Source: Bolinopsis microptera (lineage: Eukaryota; Ctenophora; Tentaculata; Lobata; Bolinopsidae). From it: a stretch of DNA of 64,000 nt. A program made the translations under genes and the position numbers. Where the stretch lies: positions 6,407,001-6,471,000 of the forward strand of contig NC_087073.1 of NCBI RefSeq assembly GCF_026151205.1, in the 5' to 3' direction. Positions 30,857 to 43,916 of this stretch are shown in pieces. The number at the start of each line of letters is the position of its first letter. The first letter of the stretch is position 1. The notes under the pieces are model-generated. The model searched no databases and was not told the DNA's origin. It saw only the letters and a list, made by a program, of their open reading frames with translations.

Positions 30857-33800
30857 TCACTCCATAAATGACTCATCTGGTGGGATAGAGCACTTAAAAT
30901 TTATGAGTGCTCCCCGCATTGTTGTCATTGTGTAGCTAGAACCGTCCTTTAGATGAAAATCTTTGTTCACTTTCATATGCACTGTCTCCTGCACAGTAAA
31001 CATTAAATATCACTGACGATTGACGATACTTATATTTAGCGGTTAGTTGAATGCTACCGCATTTATAATCACCATGACAATCACTACCGCAAGTAATTTC
31101 AATAAAATGAAAACGCAAGGTTCAACAGGTTTTTACCATGCTTTCTGCTCATTTGTTCCTTAAATAGGGGATCATAAACAAAGTATCTTAAATTTGTTCT
31201 ACCAGATTTGACTTACAGATCTTCCATGAGCATCCTCTCCTTCGTATGTAAGATTAGCTGAACCCCATGTTAACTTTAACACCATGGAGTCACCGTCAAC
31301 AACCATTGGTCCACGCTCCGCTTCTGAAATTGGGGCGTCAAATTAACAAAATAACAACTACAGCTGTCAAGATTACAATCTATCGGGAGATCTAGAAGTA
31401 GAAGATAAATTTCCCATGTTATATCAATCTTAATAAGTTGAAAGAACTAGCACCTTTCTCAAGATCGAATATTCCATGGATAGTAACCGTGTCTAGATCT
31501 GGGTTCTCTACGTAAACCACAGAACCGGGATATTCTGCATCATCTGTCTTGCTGTAGTCACCTGAAGTAAAGTGTAAACTAGTATAATTCAAGGGGTTAG
31601 TGCCATTTATTATATTAACAATTATCGAGGACTCAAATATGCCTAGGTCATTATAGGCTCGAAAATATCAACTCATGTAGGTACTCATGTATGCAGAATG
31701 TTTCAGTACAGTGGGAGTACGTTTTTTGCAGCACTACAAGAGTGACAGCCTATCAAATTCTTAAATGGACTTAATACCTAATTTACGAAGACATCTATTG
31801 AGTACATCCTGTTTCGCTTGTTTGGGGGAGGACACTGGGCTGAACATTTTGAGCAGGGAAGTGTTTGCAGCAGTGGGGTGGTTCTTTGATGCGTTTTTAG
31901 TGGTGAGAGGTGTGTCAACAGGCTGTCTTGCAGTCCGGGGATGTCCTGAATGTTGCTATTTTAGGGTCCAGAATGTTAGCATTTTTATGATTTTAGACAA
32001 AAAGTACCAGTCAATAATAAAGGAATGAGTAACTGGTCGAAACTCGAAGTTCTCTATAATTTACCGATTTCTCGGAAAGGTAGAGGAAGCTCCTCTTCAA
32101 AAGAGACCGGAGAGTTTGCCTTCTTTTTGCCTTTTTGATCGCCCTTCAAAGTTTTGCCTGACAAAATGTTAAATGAAAATTTAAAACTTGGGGCAACTAC
32201 TCAGCTGTGTTGTCAAATTATTGTTCACAGTTTCCACTAGCTGATTAGCTCTAAATTTCAGTGTTTTTAGCGAATTGTAATGACAAATTATCGAACTCCA
32301 TACCAGAGTGATGACTATTTGAGCTCAGCAGCGAAATACACTTTTTGATCCAGGTACACTGTACTATACAGACCACTGTACTATATATGCCAACCTCGTT
32401 ACATGCTGTCCAGAATCCAGATAAGCTGTATCACTATCACTGTGCAAAAAATTACCAGCTAAAAAGAAACTATTGGCTGAAAGTATAAATGTTCCTACCG
32501 AAACGCTTGAAGTCCTCCTCATAATCAACTGTGTCTGGAGACTTAACCTTCTTTTTGCTTTTGTGATCGCTTTTCAAAGGTTTACCAGATTTAGCTTTCT
32601 TTGATTGGTTCCGGATCTTTATGACGTTTTCTTTATATGAGGAATCTTCTGATTCAGAAGGTTGACTTGATCTTCTTAGTTTCTTATTAGATTTTGAGTC
32701 ACTCAACGTCTGGCGCTTTTTCTTTGCTTCCTTTTCTGACTTTTTTTGATTTCGGTTTTTGATTTGTCTATCATCATCCGAGCTAGATACATGACTTATC
32801 TGTCTTTTCTTATGTTCCTTCGCTTTTGATTCCTTTTTGATCTTTACTGACTTGTCTGACTTTTCAAGGATAGGTTTTTTGCTTCGTCTATCATCCTCTG
32901 AACTAAACTGTTCAGATTCGCTTCTTTGCTTTTTAGGCCGACCACGACCTCCCTTCTTCACGGTCAGATTCTTTGATTTTAATTGTGATGACCGTGATAC
33001 CTCAACTTCGCTGTCCGAATCTTCTGAAGAGGTATATATAGAACCCTTTTCTCTTCTTTTTTTCACATTGGCTCGACCTTTTGAGTTATTCGGGTTTAAT
33101 ATAACGTTCTTCTGATGCATCCGTTTTTCTAACGACTTTCTATCTCCTGAAAGTATAGACATATTTTTACTTAAATATGACTGCAGACAGAGTTTTTTTT
33201 CTCAGTGGACAGATAGAAATTTTAGATTCGCTTAAAAACTTACGAGATACAAGAGATTCAGAAGATAATATTTAATGGAAGCAATCAAATACAAATTCAA
33301 TATCACAATTACCTTTGTTAGCTTTCTTCTTGGGATATATTTTCGAAATGTTTTTCAAGCTGATTCCTGTCTCATTATTTGAACTATTTGCTGTCTCATT
33401 CTTTGAGCTATTTGCTGTCTCATTCTTTGAGCTATTTGTCAATCCTAGGAATAATATATCAATGAATTAACACTAACAATTACAAACAGGTATATTATAT
33501 ATATACCATACTTAAATTCAGCAGGAATCAAAGAATAATGATTTAGAAAATTCGTCTATCGTTTTTCAGCATTTTTCGAGTATGGAAAATTTGTGAGAAC
33601 AACTTACGAAACGAGTCGTCGTCAGTAGAAAAAGCGTCAGTAACGTCTTCATCAGGCTTAAAAGACTCGTCACTCTCACTCTCACTCTCAGACTGATCCC
33701 CTACCCTGGTGGGTTCAGCATCACTCTGAAGAATAATGATCATGTCAGAGGTCATCAGTTGAAATGGGTATAATTTGTTTGGGTTTCAGGAGCTGGGGCT

Positions 33801-36800
33801 ATTATAAACTGTAGTATAAGTTGCTATTTTTTTTTAAAACACGCAAACGTCAAGAACGTTCTCAAGAATTGATATACCGCAGTTTTTATAAAGGTTTTTA
33901 CAGAAATGAGTGCCCTTTAATTCAGCGAAAATTTTGTAATCATGGTCGTCTTGAGGGACAATTTTGGGTCTGGGGCGTGTGGTCAGATGGTCGTCAAATT
34001 TGTTGTCAAATTAACTCCCAATTACTTACTTCTTCCCTCGTTTCGTTGTTATCTTCATCTCCGCTTGAATCAGAGTCGCTGTATATCTTGGTCATTCTCT
34101 TGTTGGCACGAAATTTCTTGTAGTACTGAATACCTACGGACTTCGCCTGTTTTTTAGTTGGAAAGTTTCTTTTAAACCACCTGTAGCTCTGCTCCTGCGT
34201 CATAAAGGTGACAGGGTCCTGAAATATAAAGAGAAGTCAAAGGAAGTAATCTTCCTTTAAAAAGTTGCTGAATAAAAACCTGACAATAGACTTGACGATA
34301 GTGGGAAGGTTACTTTAATTACATGATTCCAGACCAGCGATGGCTGTTAAGGCTGTGGGAATCTTCACATTTTAAATCATTTGTCCTTATTGCTAAGATT
34401 TATATCAGTTTAAGTTGAGATTTATATGTTATCATAGTAAGTAATCTTATCTAACATAACCTAAATCATCAGCGATACACTGATCATGAAAGTAACTGGC
34501 AGCAAAGATAGAGTATACAATCTATATGGACACGTTCATTTGAGTTTGAGGATATTGGTAAACAAAAATAATAGCGTTTTTGACGATAGTGGCTTAATTT
34601 TGACATCTATTAACCTAGCACGTTCAGAAGTTCTGAACATTAGCCACGTAACCCATACTCCCATATGCACCGCTCAGAAAGAAAATCTATTGTTGTTAGG
34701 CACTATAATGTTTCAAATGTCACATTTTGTGTGACTTAGTTAACTGCAGTTGTCTAATTATCATTCCTTGGTCTGAAATATAGTAAATTAGGTCTATCTA
34801 ACAATTATGATACAACATTGGTTAATGGGCACGGATCGAACGGTTACAAGGCAATATTTGGGTAACTTTGTCACACTCATGATACCATACCTCTATTCTA
34901 CTGTGAGGTGTCCTAAAAACCCTTTCAACTCATTATTTTATGGTTGCTCTACCAAGCATAGCCCTAAAATATGTTGTTTTGAATAGTTAGCTAATACAGG
35001 CACTTGGTTATTGGGAAATGAGGTTAATTCTGTCACAATATATGAAATTTAAAATTTTGGGCGAATAATTTATATCTGATTTTGGTTTGAAAGGCGGGAA
35101 AATTTTATATGATGACAATGTAGTTGATGCAAGTTAAGATCAGTTGATGTTTACATTGTCACAAAAAATTATACGAAATCGTAAATAGATTAAAAACAAT
35201 GATTATAGAATGAAATAGTCTCTTATAATAACTCTTATAATAACTGACGTGACAAAGTAAACATGTCTTGCCCCTATTTTGAAGATCTATATTCTATACC
35301 TCTATTAGACTATTGTCCAGAACATCAGAGCTTAAGTTTAACAATTTTAGGTTAAATTTGTCAAAGTCACTAAAAATGTGACAAAATTAACTTTTCATGC
35401 CCCAACAATTTCAAGATAGTGTGTAAAAATTAGCATAGGCTGCTTTATTACCTATATAAATCAATCCAAACTACAAAAAATGGTGAACGGACCGAATCAC
35501 TACATGACTGAATCCCTAACGGACTGAATCACTACCAATCACTATTGGTAGGGATTAAGGTATACTTTCGGACTGAATCTCTACCGGACTAAATCACTAC
35601 CGCTAATATCTAGACCTAACCACTTTGATGTGATCCCTACTGAACTTTGCAATAAAGGCATAATTATTCGTATTTCATTAGTTAATTATTTTATTTTTTG
35701 TTAATTATTATTACATTTTTCGTGATAATTGACTAAGCAGAAATTTGGTCAAAGAATAATAGATAATATACTGATACAGTAATTTAAATCACACAATAAT
35801 AAGTAAACATTAAAGCATTAACCCAAAATCTTAGATCCAACAGCTTTCAGAAACTCGGTAACATCCCCAAAGTTATCATATTCATCAACCATACGTTGCA
35901 TCTAGCCAGGTCAAACTTCTCCCACTTTGCTGCTCTCTTGAAGGGTTTTCTGGTGAGGATGTTGGTGATCTTCACGTCTGTCAAAGCCTGCTCCCTCTTG
36001 ATGCACTCTAAGAACTTCCAGATAGAAGGGTTGTGACAGTTGACCAAGGAGGCGAAGCCGCTGTTCCAACCCTCTGCGATGTTGCTGGAGCGAGGTAGTA
36101 ACATCTGGGCCGCTTCGTGGTGATTCCAGGAGTCGTGCCTGAAGAGAGGAGGGGTGGAGGTGGTTCCGATCCATGTCGACTCAAAGCCCAGTGGCAAATA
36201 GTCAGGCGTCCAGGAATTTAACACCTAGTCAAAATTTGTTGATAACCGGTAAAAAAAGATTCTTGTGGAAAAAATATTCACATTAATTTAAAATTAAATC
36301 AAAATTGGTCGCTCTCAGGGCTAACGCGATGTTACATCATTTTATCGACTCGAAGTTCGAATCGAGCGCATTCCTAGATTCCATGACTATTTCTTACCTA
36401 TAAGATTGCTTGACTATTTTTTGCGCATTCAGACACCAAAAAACGCGCAGAAAACGCGAGCTATCCATTCCTCCTTCCTCAACATCCCGGAATATGAAAA
36501 AATAGTCATGTAAAATAGTCATTTGAAATAGTCATGCAAAATTTCAGCTCTGATACGCTAAAATATCAAGTTAATCTTAAACAATCGACAATCTAATATG
36601 AATCCTCCCAATCCTCCCAGCCATATTAACTGGTGAACGGTGTAAATATAGAGCGGTATTTTAAAATGTAGCATTCAAAATTTTATGGATTCAAGTTGGC
36701 TCCTTTAGTCTAGATTCATTTAGAAAATTCTCGAAGTTCGAGTAATACAGTATTCTCAGGGTTTGGCGCTTAAGGAAGCTTCACATCCGAGACCGATTTC

Positions 36801-39800
36801 CACGAATCAATTTAATATTGTAGCTACAAGTCAACAACAGTGCAAGTGGGAAGGAAGTGAATCTAGCCATTGCTACTATATCAGGGGAACTCGTGTGTTC
36901 TAGGCTTAAGCAAGCTTCACATCCTAGATCATCTAGAGTACAGTGCAGACAACCCCCTCCATTATACATCCCTATCCCGCTTTAAGTCCGAGTTTATCAT
37001 TGTTTATTGTCCAATATTGTATCTAACCTGGCAGAAGCAAGCTTCAGATCCAAAGTCAGGCCATAAATATCGACACAAGGTCGATGCCACTTTCAGAGTA
37101 GCGAATCGTTCATCATGCTGATGAGAGTCAAATCTTTGCACTCGATCTACCGAGTTAGTATGAAGAATAGTATGGAGATGCCTGTGGGCTAGGCTCTATA
37201 TTTCTTTTAAAAAATATTTCCTTGCGTTTCAAATAAATTAAAGAATTCTCAGAAATTTTTTATTTAATTTCAAAATTTGCAATTGCATATTCATCCGGTA
37301 ATTATTCTAATGGATACGCTAAGCATTTCAAACTAATCTTGACCTGGGAGAAGAGCTGACCAGTGACAAGTCGGCCGCAAAGCGGCCGAAAAATATATAG
37401 CCTTTTTTTCTTCCCAAAATGGATTCCTAGTCATATTTAAAATTTATTCCACTGGGACTCAAAGTACCTTGCGAAGGCAGTCATCTCAGCAGGAAGAGAA
37501 GGTTTGAGAAGCCGCCACGCCTGGTCCACATCACTGACTGGAACGAAGGGGAGAGTTCGAACTAGTTCTCGTTAGGGCTCCTCGTTGCGTACGTAAGTCT
37601 GTGGATCACATGTCTGCCAGGCCCCATAGTAAGCACTCCATGAGAGCCCCGGCTCAGATCACGTCATGATATTAGACTAGTGAATTAAGATCAACTGGTA
37701 GGGATTGAGGTATATTTCAGGACTGAATCACTACCGGACTGAATCACTACCAGTAGTGATATTTGGGTGGTAGTGATTCCGTCCGGTAGGGATTCAGTCC
37801 TACAATCACAAAAAATATATGTTAATGTGATTACCTAACTCTTATAATAACTGATGTGACAAAGTAAACATGTCTTGCCCCTATTTTGAAGATCTATAAC
37901 TCTATTAGAATTCAACAATCTTTCAGAAACGATTGGAAGAATATTGTCCAGAACATAAGAACTCAATTTTTAAAATTTAGATTAATTTGTCAAAGACATT
38001 GAAAATGTGACAAAATTAACTTTCCCTGCCCCAACAGTATCAAGACAGTGTGTTAAAATTGGCATAGGATTTATTACAGGTATATTAAAGTATTAATCGA
38101 TCCAAACTACGAAAAATATCTTTTAATCTGATGACGATTACCTAACTCTTATAATAACTAATGTGACAAAGTAAACATGTCTTGACCCTATTTTGAAGAT
38201 CTATACCTCTATTAGAATACTATGTAACTTTATCATCAACAAAATTTCGATAAACTAGTTATTTTGCCAGCAAGGAGCTAACAGAGTTATAATAATTTTT
38301 TGTGACGAAATTACCCTATTTTTGACCATGTAGCGGTAGTTTAATTGTGACACTGTTAACATATTACCACCTGATAATGATTTATGTGACTGGTGCATGG
38401 TACTAGCAGTGTTGTTTGATCCATAGTACGTATAATATAAGGGGTTTAAGCTGGTATATCATTATTTGTTCAATTTCACACATGTTCAGATATTATCAAG
38501 ATTGTGTGACAAAGTAAGCTTGGTTGTGCCTTCTGTGTTTTAATTCCTTGCGACTATATGATATAATAACAATTCCCAGCACTTCCAGGCCATCAAATAA
38601 ACTTACACTTCTCAGCATTGCTTATCAGGGTGCCCTAAACATTCATCACATATTTTCTTTAATGTGTGACAGAGTAAACCTGAATGCACCATCTAACGAA
38701 AAAAGTCGTCAAATATGTAGGTAATGGTCATATGTACCCATCCAATCAACTGGACACTCAAAAATTTGGTCAAAAACGGCAGCAAGGGGTCCATATTTTC
38801 TCCGTCACATGTTTATAGTGTGACAATGTAACCATTTCCGTGCCGGCCGTATTTAAGCGATATCTTATCACCTGATTAAGATATCCTTATGTGACAAAGT
38901 TAGCCTAGAGGATGAGACGATTATCCTAACCATCAAGGGTTTAAGTAATTTCATAGTGTGACAAAGTCAACTACACTGTGCCTTTTAATAGGATCACTTA
39001 TATTTACCAATATCCTCAAACTCAAATGAACGTGTCCATATATAGTATAGTTAATAGTTATGACAGGAAATAGGAATGTATCTAGGAATGTTGCTCACCA
39101 CTATTTGAACGTAGGCTCCAGTGTCATCATACTCGTACCTTACATTTTTATACACTGGTTTATGCTGTCTTGCAGTTCTTCGCAAATTCTGATAATTAGT
39201 GAAATGTTTACAAAGAAAATGCAAAATATAATACAATATATTTTTGTGATCTCGATAGTCGATGTCATGAAAAAAACAGGGAAAACTGACCTAGAATTGA
39301 ATATTAAACCACAAATTAGTTACTGTCCAATGTCCAGTGTGCTTACCGTGTGATTGTTGTTTATTGTGATATTATTGTGCATTCGTTCTCGTGGAGCTTT
39401 TTTCTCTTTTACCTTTCCGCTATCTTTTTTCTGCTGTTTTTCTGGTTGATTGTCGCCAGTAACATGTGGTTCATCTATAGCGGGAGGTTCCAGATTGTCA
39501 TCAGACTCACTTCCATCATTTAATTTATCATCTTGAACGGGGACTGCCTCACCTTCTGTAGAAGAAGGCACATTCTGATCAGTTTCCTGCTCATTCTCAT
39601 CACAAATAGGCATACTTTCATCAAAGATTGCTTCGCTGTCACCAACAAATTGGTCATTTTTGACAGAAACTTGACTATTTTCGACCGGACTTTCGTGATT
39701 TATAGCAGGACTTTCGTCATTTTCTGAAGTACTATCTTCAAACTCGACAAGTTTTTTCCCATTCTCAGCAAGAATTTGGTCATTCTCGGAAGGAATCTGA

Positions 39801-41155
39801 TGAGCTGGTTCAAACGATTGTTCCTTCTGAGTAAGGACCTCAGAAGAATCTGAAATTGGCTCCCCGTCAGTTAGTAGCTCCTCATCATCTTGGTTTGGAT
39901 TGGGGTCGTTTTCTTTATCCTCTAACGATGTAGTCTATGACAATAATTGAGGTGTTAGGTACCTTAAGAGCGACATATCACATATTAAGTCTTATTAAAT
40001 TTCTTTGAACTTAATTTAAGGCAAAACCTAGTACCGGTCACAAGTTCATAGTCAGCTGAAATGTTGGTAAAGCATGAACACTTAAAATTTGACATGCAAC
40101 AAAACCCTATTTATTCAAAAAAGCATGCTCAAATGGAGAATTTGAATAGTGATAAAATTTTACCTGTGTTCTCCCATAATCTATAGCTTCTTTTTTCATA
40201 AATTCGGTCTCATTCCTCTGAAATTGATAAATTGACACAACTACTACAACTGGTGTAAACAAATTCTGTACCGTCTACATACAGGAATAAAAAACTTACT
40301 CATTATATAGGATTTAAGCATGGTAGAGTGATTGCAAGATCTAAACGGATACACTCTCAAATACATCATCATTTTGACGTCCCCAACGTTAATGTGGTTC
40401 ATAAACATTTCAAAGGCTTTATTACACAATACACAATTTAAATTTATATGGCCAAAACATACCGATTCTTTGTCAAGCTGCTCTTGGAAAGCTTTCTGTA
40501 AGCTAGCAGGTACTTCAAAGGATAATTTGTTGACCCTGTGAGCTTCAAGGATAGTCATCTGAAAATAACAAGTATTTTAAAATAAACGATTAAGTAAGTG
40601 AACATTATAATTAATCAAAAATGTTAGACATGAGCTTGTATTAATCTTTCTCTGACTACAGAAAACTTGCTATATTATAACCTTTCTTTTGAAGCATTCT
40701 ACTTTGTCAGGGATCCCAGTTGAAGTGACAGATTCAAGGGAAAGAATTCCATTATCAAAATCTATCTCTTCTATCTCACCATAGAACACGTCTGAAATTT
40801 TAAAATTATCTTCAATTATAAAACCGATTGGGTTAGTCTAAGCAACTATATAGGGTTAGTTAAATTGGCTTAGTCTAAGCAATAAGACATTGAACAAATT
40901 TGCCTTCAAGTATCATACTCGTGCTAAAGAGCTGACATCTGATGTTATGCGTTTATTTCATTGAGCTTACAGAAATTGAAAATTATCTGTTAAGTCCAGC
41001 ATATGCTTGAAGAATTCCAAATATAAATACCATGAAGTGATTTCTCATTGTTTAATTAACTTACTTTGTTCCAAGCCGTAACGCTGTCGTTCAAGGTCAG
41101 TTGGTATATATTCAATATATTCACGAACGTGGTATTTTCTCATACCATTGCTCAT
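30857..41155 (-). CDS. Gene C: 14-exon Lys/Ser/acid-rich nuclear protein, weakly CENP-C-like
   Basis: Exons near 41155-41065, 40791-40682, 40558-40463, 40217-40164, 39934-39347, 39188-39099, 34218-34030, 33725-33608, 33444-33313, 33146-32499, 32157-32065, 31561-31454, 31323-31217 and 30988-30857 keep phase throughout: about 851 residues. Layout: a small beta-rich N-terminal region (VFYGEIEEIDFDNGILSLES); a long acidic stretch; exon 6 with NLRRTARQHKPVYKNVRYEY; a basic WFKRNFPTKKQAK exon; SR/KE-rich low complexity; and a beta-rich C terminus (DSMVLKLTWGSANLTYEG, DGSSYTMTTMRGALINF). NLRRTAR...P...Y recalls the CENP-C motif (RRSKR-x4-P-x2-YW) and the C terminus could be a cupin-like fold, but spacing is one residue short and the Trp is missing. 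CENP-C is only a hypothesis. An acceptor just before the first ATG means an earlier exon may exist. Intron 6 holds the Mutator-like element. Confidence 0.65.
35215..35480. repeat. Internal direct repeat of the transposon, copy 1
   Basis: The block beginning CTCTTATAATAACTGACGTG, with TGACAAAGTAAACATGTCTT, GCCCCTATTTTGAAGATCTA and ATTGTCCAGAACAT, recurs in the same orientation at 37835-38115 and, shortened, at 38140-38220. Copies differ by substitutions and small gaps. Confidence 0.8.
35847..37620 (-). pseudogene. MULE transposase remnant in two pieces
   Basis: The upstream piece (37620 to about 37440, minus) reads SPFVPVSDVDQAWRLLKPSL then MTAFARYFESQWN. The downstream piece (36224-35847) reads PPLFRHDSWNHH, SSNIAEGWNSGFASLVNCHN, SIWKFLECIKREQAL. 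PLF..xxW, NxAEGWxxxFxxLxxCxxPxIWxFLexLKxEQ is the C-terminal end of MULE-type transposase proteins. About 1.2 kb of non-coding sequence separates the pieces, and the catalytic DDE region was not found, so the copy is dead unless it is spliced. Confidence 0.75.
37835..38220. repeat. Internal direct repeat of the transposon, copies 2 and 3
   Basis: Same unit as 35215-35480 (CTTATAATAACTGATGTGAC, then TGCCCCTATTTTGAAGATCT) followed by an about 80-bp third start. Shorter direct repeats containing GGACTGAATCACTACC sit just inside, at 35550-35605 and 37698-37755. Confidence 0.8.
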
Positions 41156-41739
41156 GCTGAATTGTGTAAATATTAGAAAACTAACTAAAAACATGAAGTC
41201 CTAGGCCTCAGTCCCATCCACCATAAAGCCATAAATTGCAAGAATGCTTTAGCAATAAGTTGGGTGCTAAAACCTGCAAGTACATGACAATTCTTGAAGT
41301 TTAATGTATGAAAGCAACTCGAGTAGAGAACATCACCTAAACCGATGCAGGGTGTTGGGGAATTGATCGAAATATAGTAAAGCAAATAAGTGATTAAAAA
41401 ATAGATATACATTTGCTCTCAACGAGATTCATTTAATCTACTAAACGATCTTTTTGAAAAACTGCGAAATCAAATGACAGGTAAAATTGTGACATAACCC
41501 GTCATTCACTTACTAAAAAGAAAAAAACCCAATTTATTATGAAAAAACAAAGTGGTCTTACAACTTTACATTATCAAAAATCAAAACAATCAAACTTACA
41601 GTCATAAAAAATAGTACTTGCATACTCAAATAAACTATCAATTTTGTCCAGTGACAAATGCAATTATTAAGTCCAAATTGCAAAACCAGGATTTTCTAAA
41701 CCCAATCTGCAATGGTCGATGTACTTTCATTTCATCTCT

Positions 41740-43916
41740 CTATTCTATCATAGCAAGAATTGTTTCAAAATGTTCGGCTTTATAAGATGGGATCAGTCTT
41801 ATACTAATCTTGTTCCCGTTAGTTTGAAACTCAACAAAACTGCTAGCATCACATCCAAATACAGCGTACAGAATCTCTTGCAAGGCACACTTTTTTGGAG
41901 TACCAGGGACTTCTTTTCTCACTCTTTTCTCAAATACAACATGAACTATCCAACCCTCAGCTAGGATATTGAGAACCTTGATCTTGTCATCATCGTTTAG
42001 ATTTAACAATTCTGGATTATCATTTAGCCTGTGTGCTGGTGTACTTTTTACTGAACAAGAATCTGCAGAGTTACTTTGAATTGGCGGCTTAGTACTCTGA
42101 ATTGGCTTATTACTCTGAATTGGCTTAGTACTCTGAATTGGCTTAGTACTCTGAATTGGAGGCTTAGTACTCTGAATTGGCTGGGTGTATCCACTTGCAG
42201 ATGGTCTCTTAGGACCAGAGTTTTTTGTCACCCTTTTCTCAGATGAGATTGATGTTCTCTCAGCCGCAGGAGCATTAGCAAAGTCCTCTGGTTTACCGTA
42301 GTCACTAAATTTGTAGCGTGCTGCTGAAACAAAAATAGATTGGTTATAATGTATAATAAAATCACTTTGACATCATGTTCAGAAATATCAACATCATAGT
42401 CATACCAAAATTAATTAAATGTTCTATAATATTGAAATACCACTATGTTTGGTTGAAACAGCAAATTCAACTGACTCAGCTGGACATGCTAAATAATTTC
42501 TTAAAATTAAATCACATGTTAGTTAATAAGTATGGATATTCACGTTTTTTGAGTTCATCAGTCACAGCCTGCTCATTTAGATACAAACTACTAGTCAAGC
42601 TAGGACCACTCAAAGGGGGATCAATTCTCTCAGAAGCTTGAGATTCAGGCTGGATGGTATCCAAATCCTCATCATCGGTAATCTTCACGATTTTGTACTT
42701 AGTGTAGTTACCAGGAAGGTCAGGCTCGGGTAAATCTTGCGATGGTTTTGTCTCATCTGATTCCACAGGATCAGGCATTATTTCGAGACCAGGCAATATT
42801 TCGAGATCAGGTAATATTACGAGATCATCAACGCAAGTTGAAGAAGTTTTTGGGGGCAATATGGTGTCACATTGAGGGGACTCAACTGTACTGGATTTGA
42901 GTGAAAGAAAGGAATTAGGTAATTGTTTAATTTGATCCACATTGTTCAGTTCAAGTGATATCTTTTTCAGTTCACTTACAAGTTCTTCTGTTTGAGACGT
43001 CTCAGATTTATTTTCATCTTGTGTACATACTGAAGATGATGAACTATTTTGTACAGCTCTTCCCCTTCTCAGTGTTTGGACAGAGCTTTCTTCTATAGTC
43101 TGAATGACGCTTGATTGACAAGCTTGTACTGTGTCTCCTTCAACACTGGAATCAGCAGGAAGCGAAATTGGGGATAAGACATTGACTTGAGAAACAATAA
43201 ATGGATCATCATCTATTGATAGACTGGACTTGGGTCGTCGTAAAAAACTTTCTTTTTCAGCTACATCTTCTGAGAATGATAAAATGTTTACAAGTCAGAA
43301 TAAAAAGCTATTTCATTAGTCATCGATCAAAGATATTTGAATATTAAATTGCTTTCATCAGAAGTATGATGATGTGAAATATAGATAAATAAACATTATA
43401 CAATGAAAAATTTTTTTTTAAAAGATTCAATGCAAACTTACTTGACAAAAGGTCCAAAGTGGATTGAGCATTCGACAGTTGTTCTGTACTTATACAGTTT
43501 GATCTGATTATGCGTTCTAACTCGTCTGATGGCAGAAGATTAGAAAGATCAAGGTTTCCTAGGCTGTTGAAAAACATCCTCTCCAACTCCGAGGCCACAA
43601 AATCATATTTATCGAATCGTAGTTGCCTGTAAAACGACAGTAGGTTTAATTTCTTAAATATTTTACATTCAAGCTTTTATAATAAAACACTCAGAACACG
43701 TCAATGGGAGAAATGAATTATACCAACTTGGCCAGCAGAAAGGTGGGATGTTTGAAATAATTTTCAAAATATCCAAGCTTCTGTAATTGACATGCAAGCT
43801 TTTACTTGTCTATCAGTAAAGAAATATATAAAGATAACAAAAAAAGTATAAATATGAACAACTGACCTTACAATGAGGAAATATGTGATCCTTTTTGAAG
43901 TCAAATAGCACACCAT
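41740..43916 (-). CDS. Gene B: paralogue of gene A with one C-terminal domain
   Basis: Exons 43916-43867, 43626-43442, 43269-42544 and 42323-41740 join in phase and give 514 residues. The exon layout equals gene A. The N terminus LTSKRITYFLIVRQLRFDKY then ELERMFFNSLGNLDLSNLLP is close to A. The middle is Ser/Pro/acid-rich (PNSFLSLKS and CVDDLVILPD blocks are also present in A as PNSFLSFKS and RSVDDLEIV). Just before the last domain is a short tandem peptide repeat, (P)IQSTKP, six copies. The C-terminal domain (DNPELLNL, DDDKIKVLNILAEGW, FEKRVRKE, LQEILYAVFG, HFETILAMIE) is single, where A has two. Family unknown. The conserved ends and variable middle suggest two folded domains joined by a linker. 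Confidence 0.75.

Larger units (their letters stand above)
34523..39042. mobile_element. Mutator-like DNA transposon, 4.5 kb, 40-bp perfect TIRs
   Basis: The 40 bases from 34523 (TATATGGACACGTTCATTTG, then AGTTTGAGGATATTGGTAAA) occur as an exact reverse complement at 39003-39042. Between them are minus-strand MULE transposase remnants, two larger direct repeats and many copies of TGTGACAAAGTNAAC at roughly 140-160 bp spacing. The motifs are mainly inverted near the left end and forward near the right, the arrangement expected of subterminal transposase-binding sites. The element occupies nearly all of one intron of gene C. Confidence 0.7.

Noticed and set aside
30936-31118. Minus-strand ORF with several Cys
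   Set aside because: It crosses the acceptor of the last gene C exon in a different frame from the phase-consistent one.
32837-33115. Phe/Ser-rich plus-strand ORF
   Set aside because: Antisense of the Lys/Ser-rich exon of gene C.
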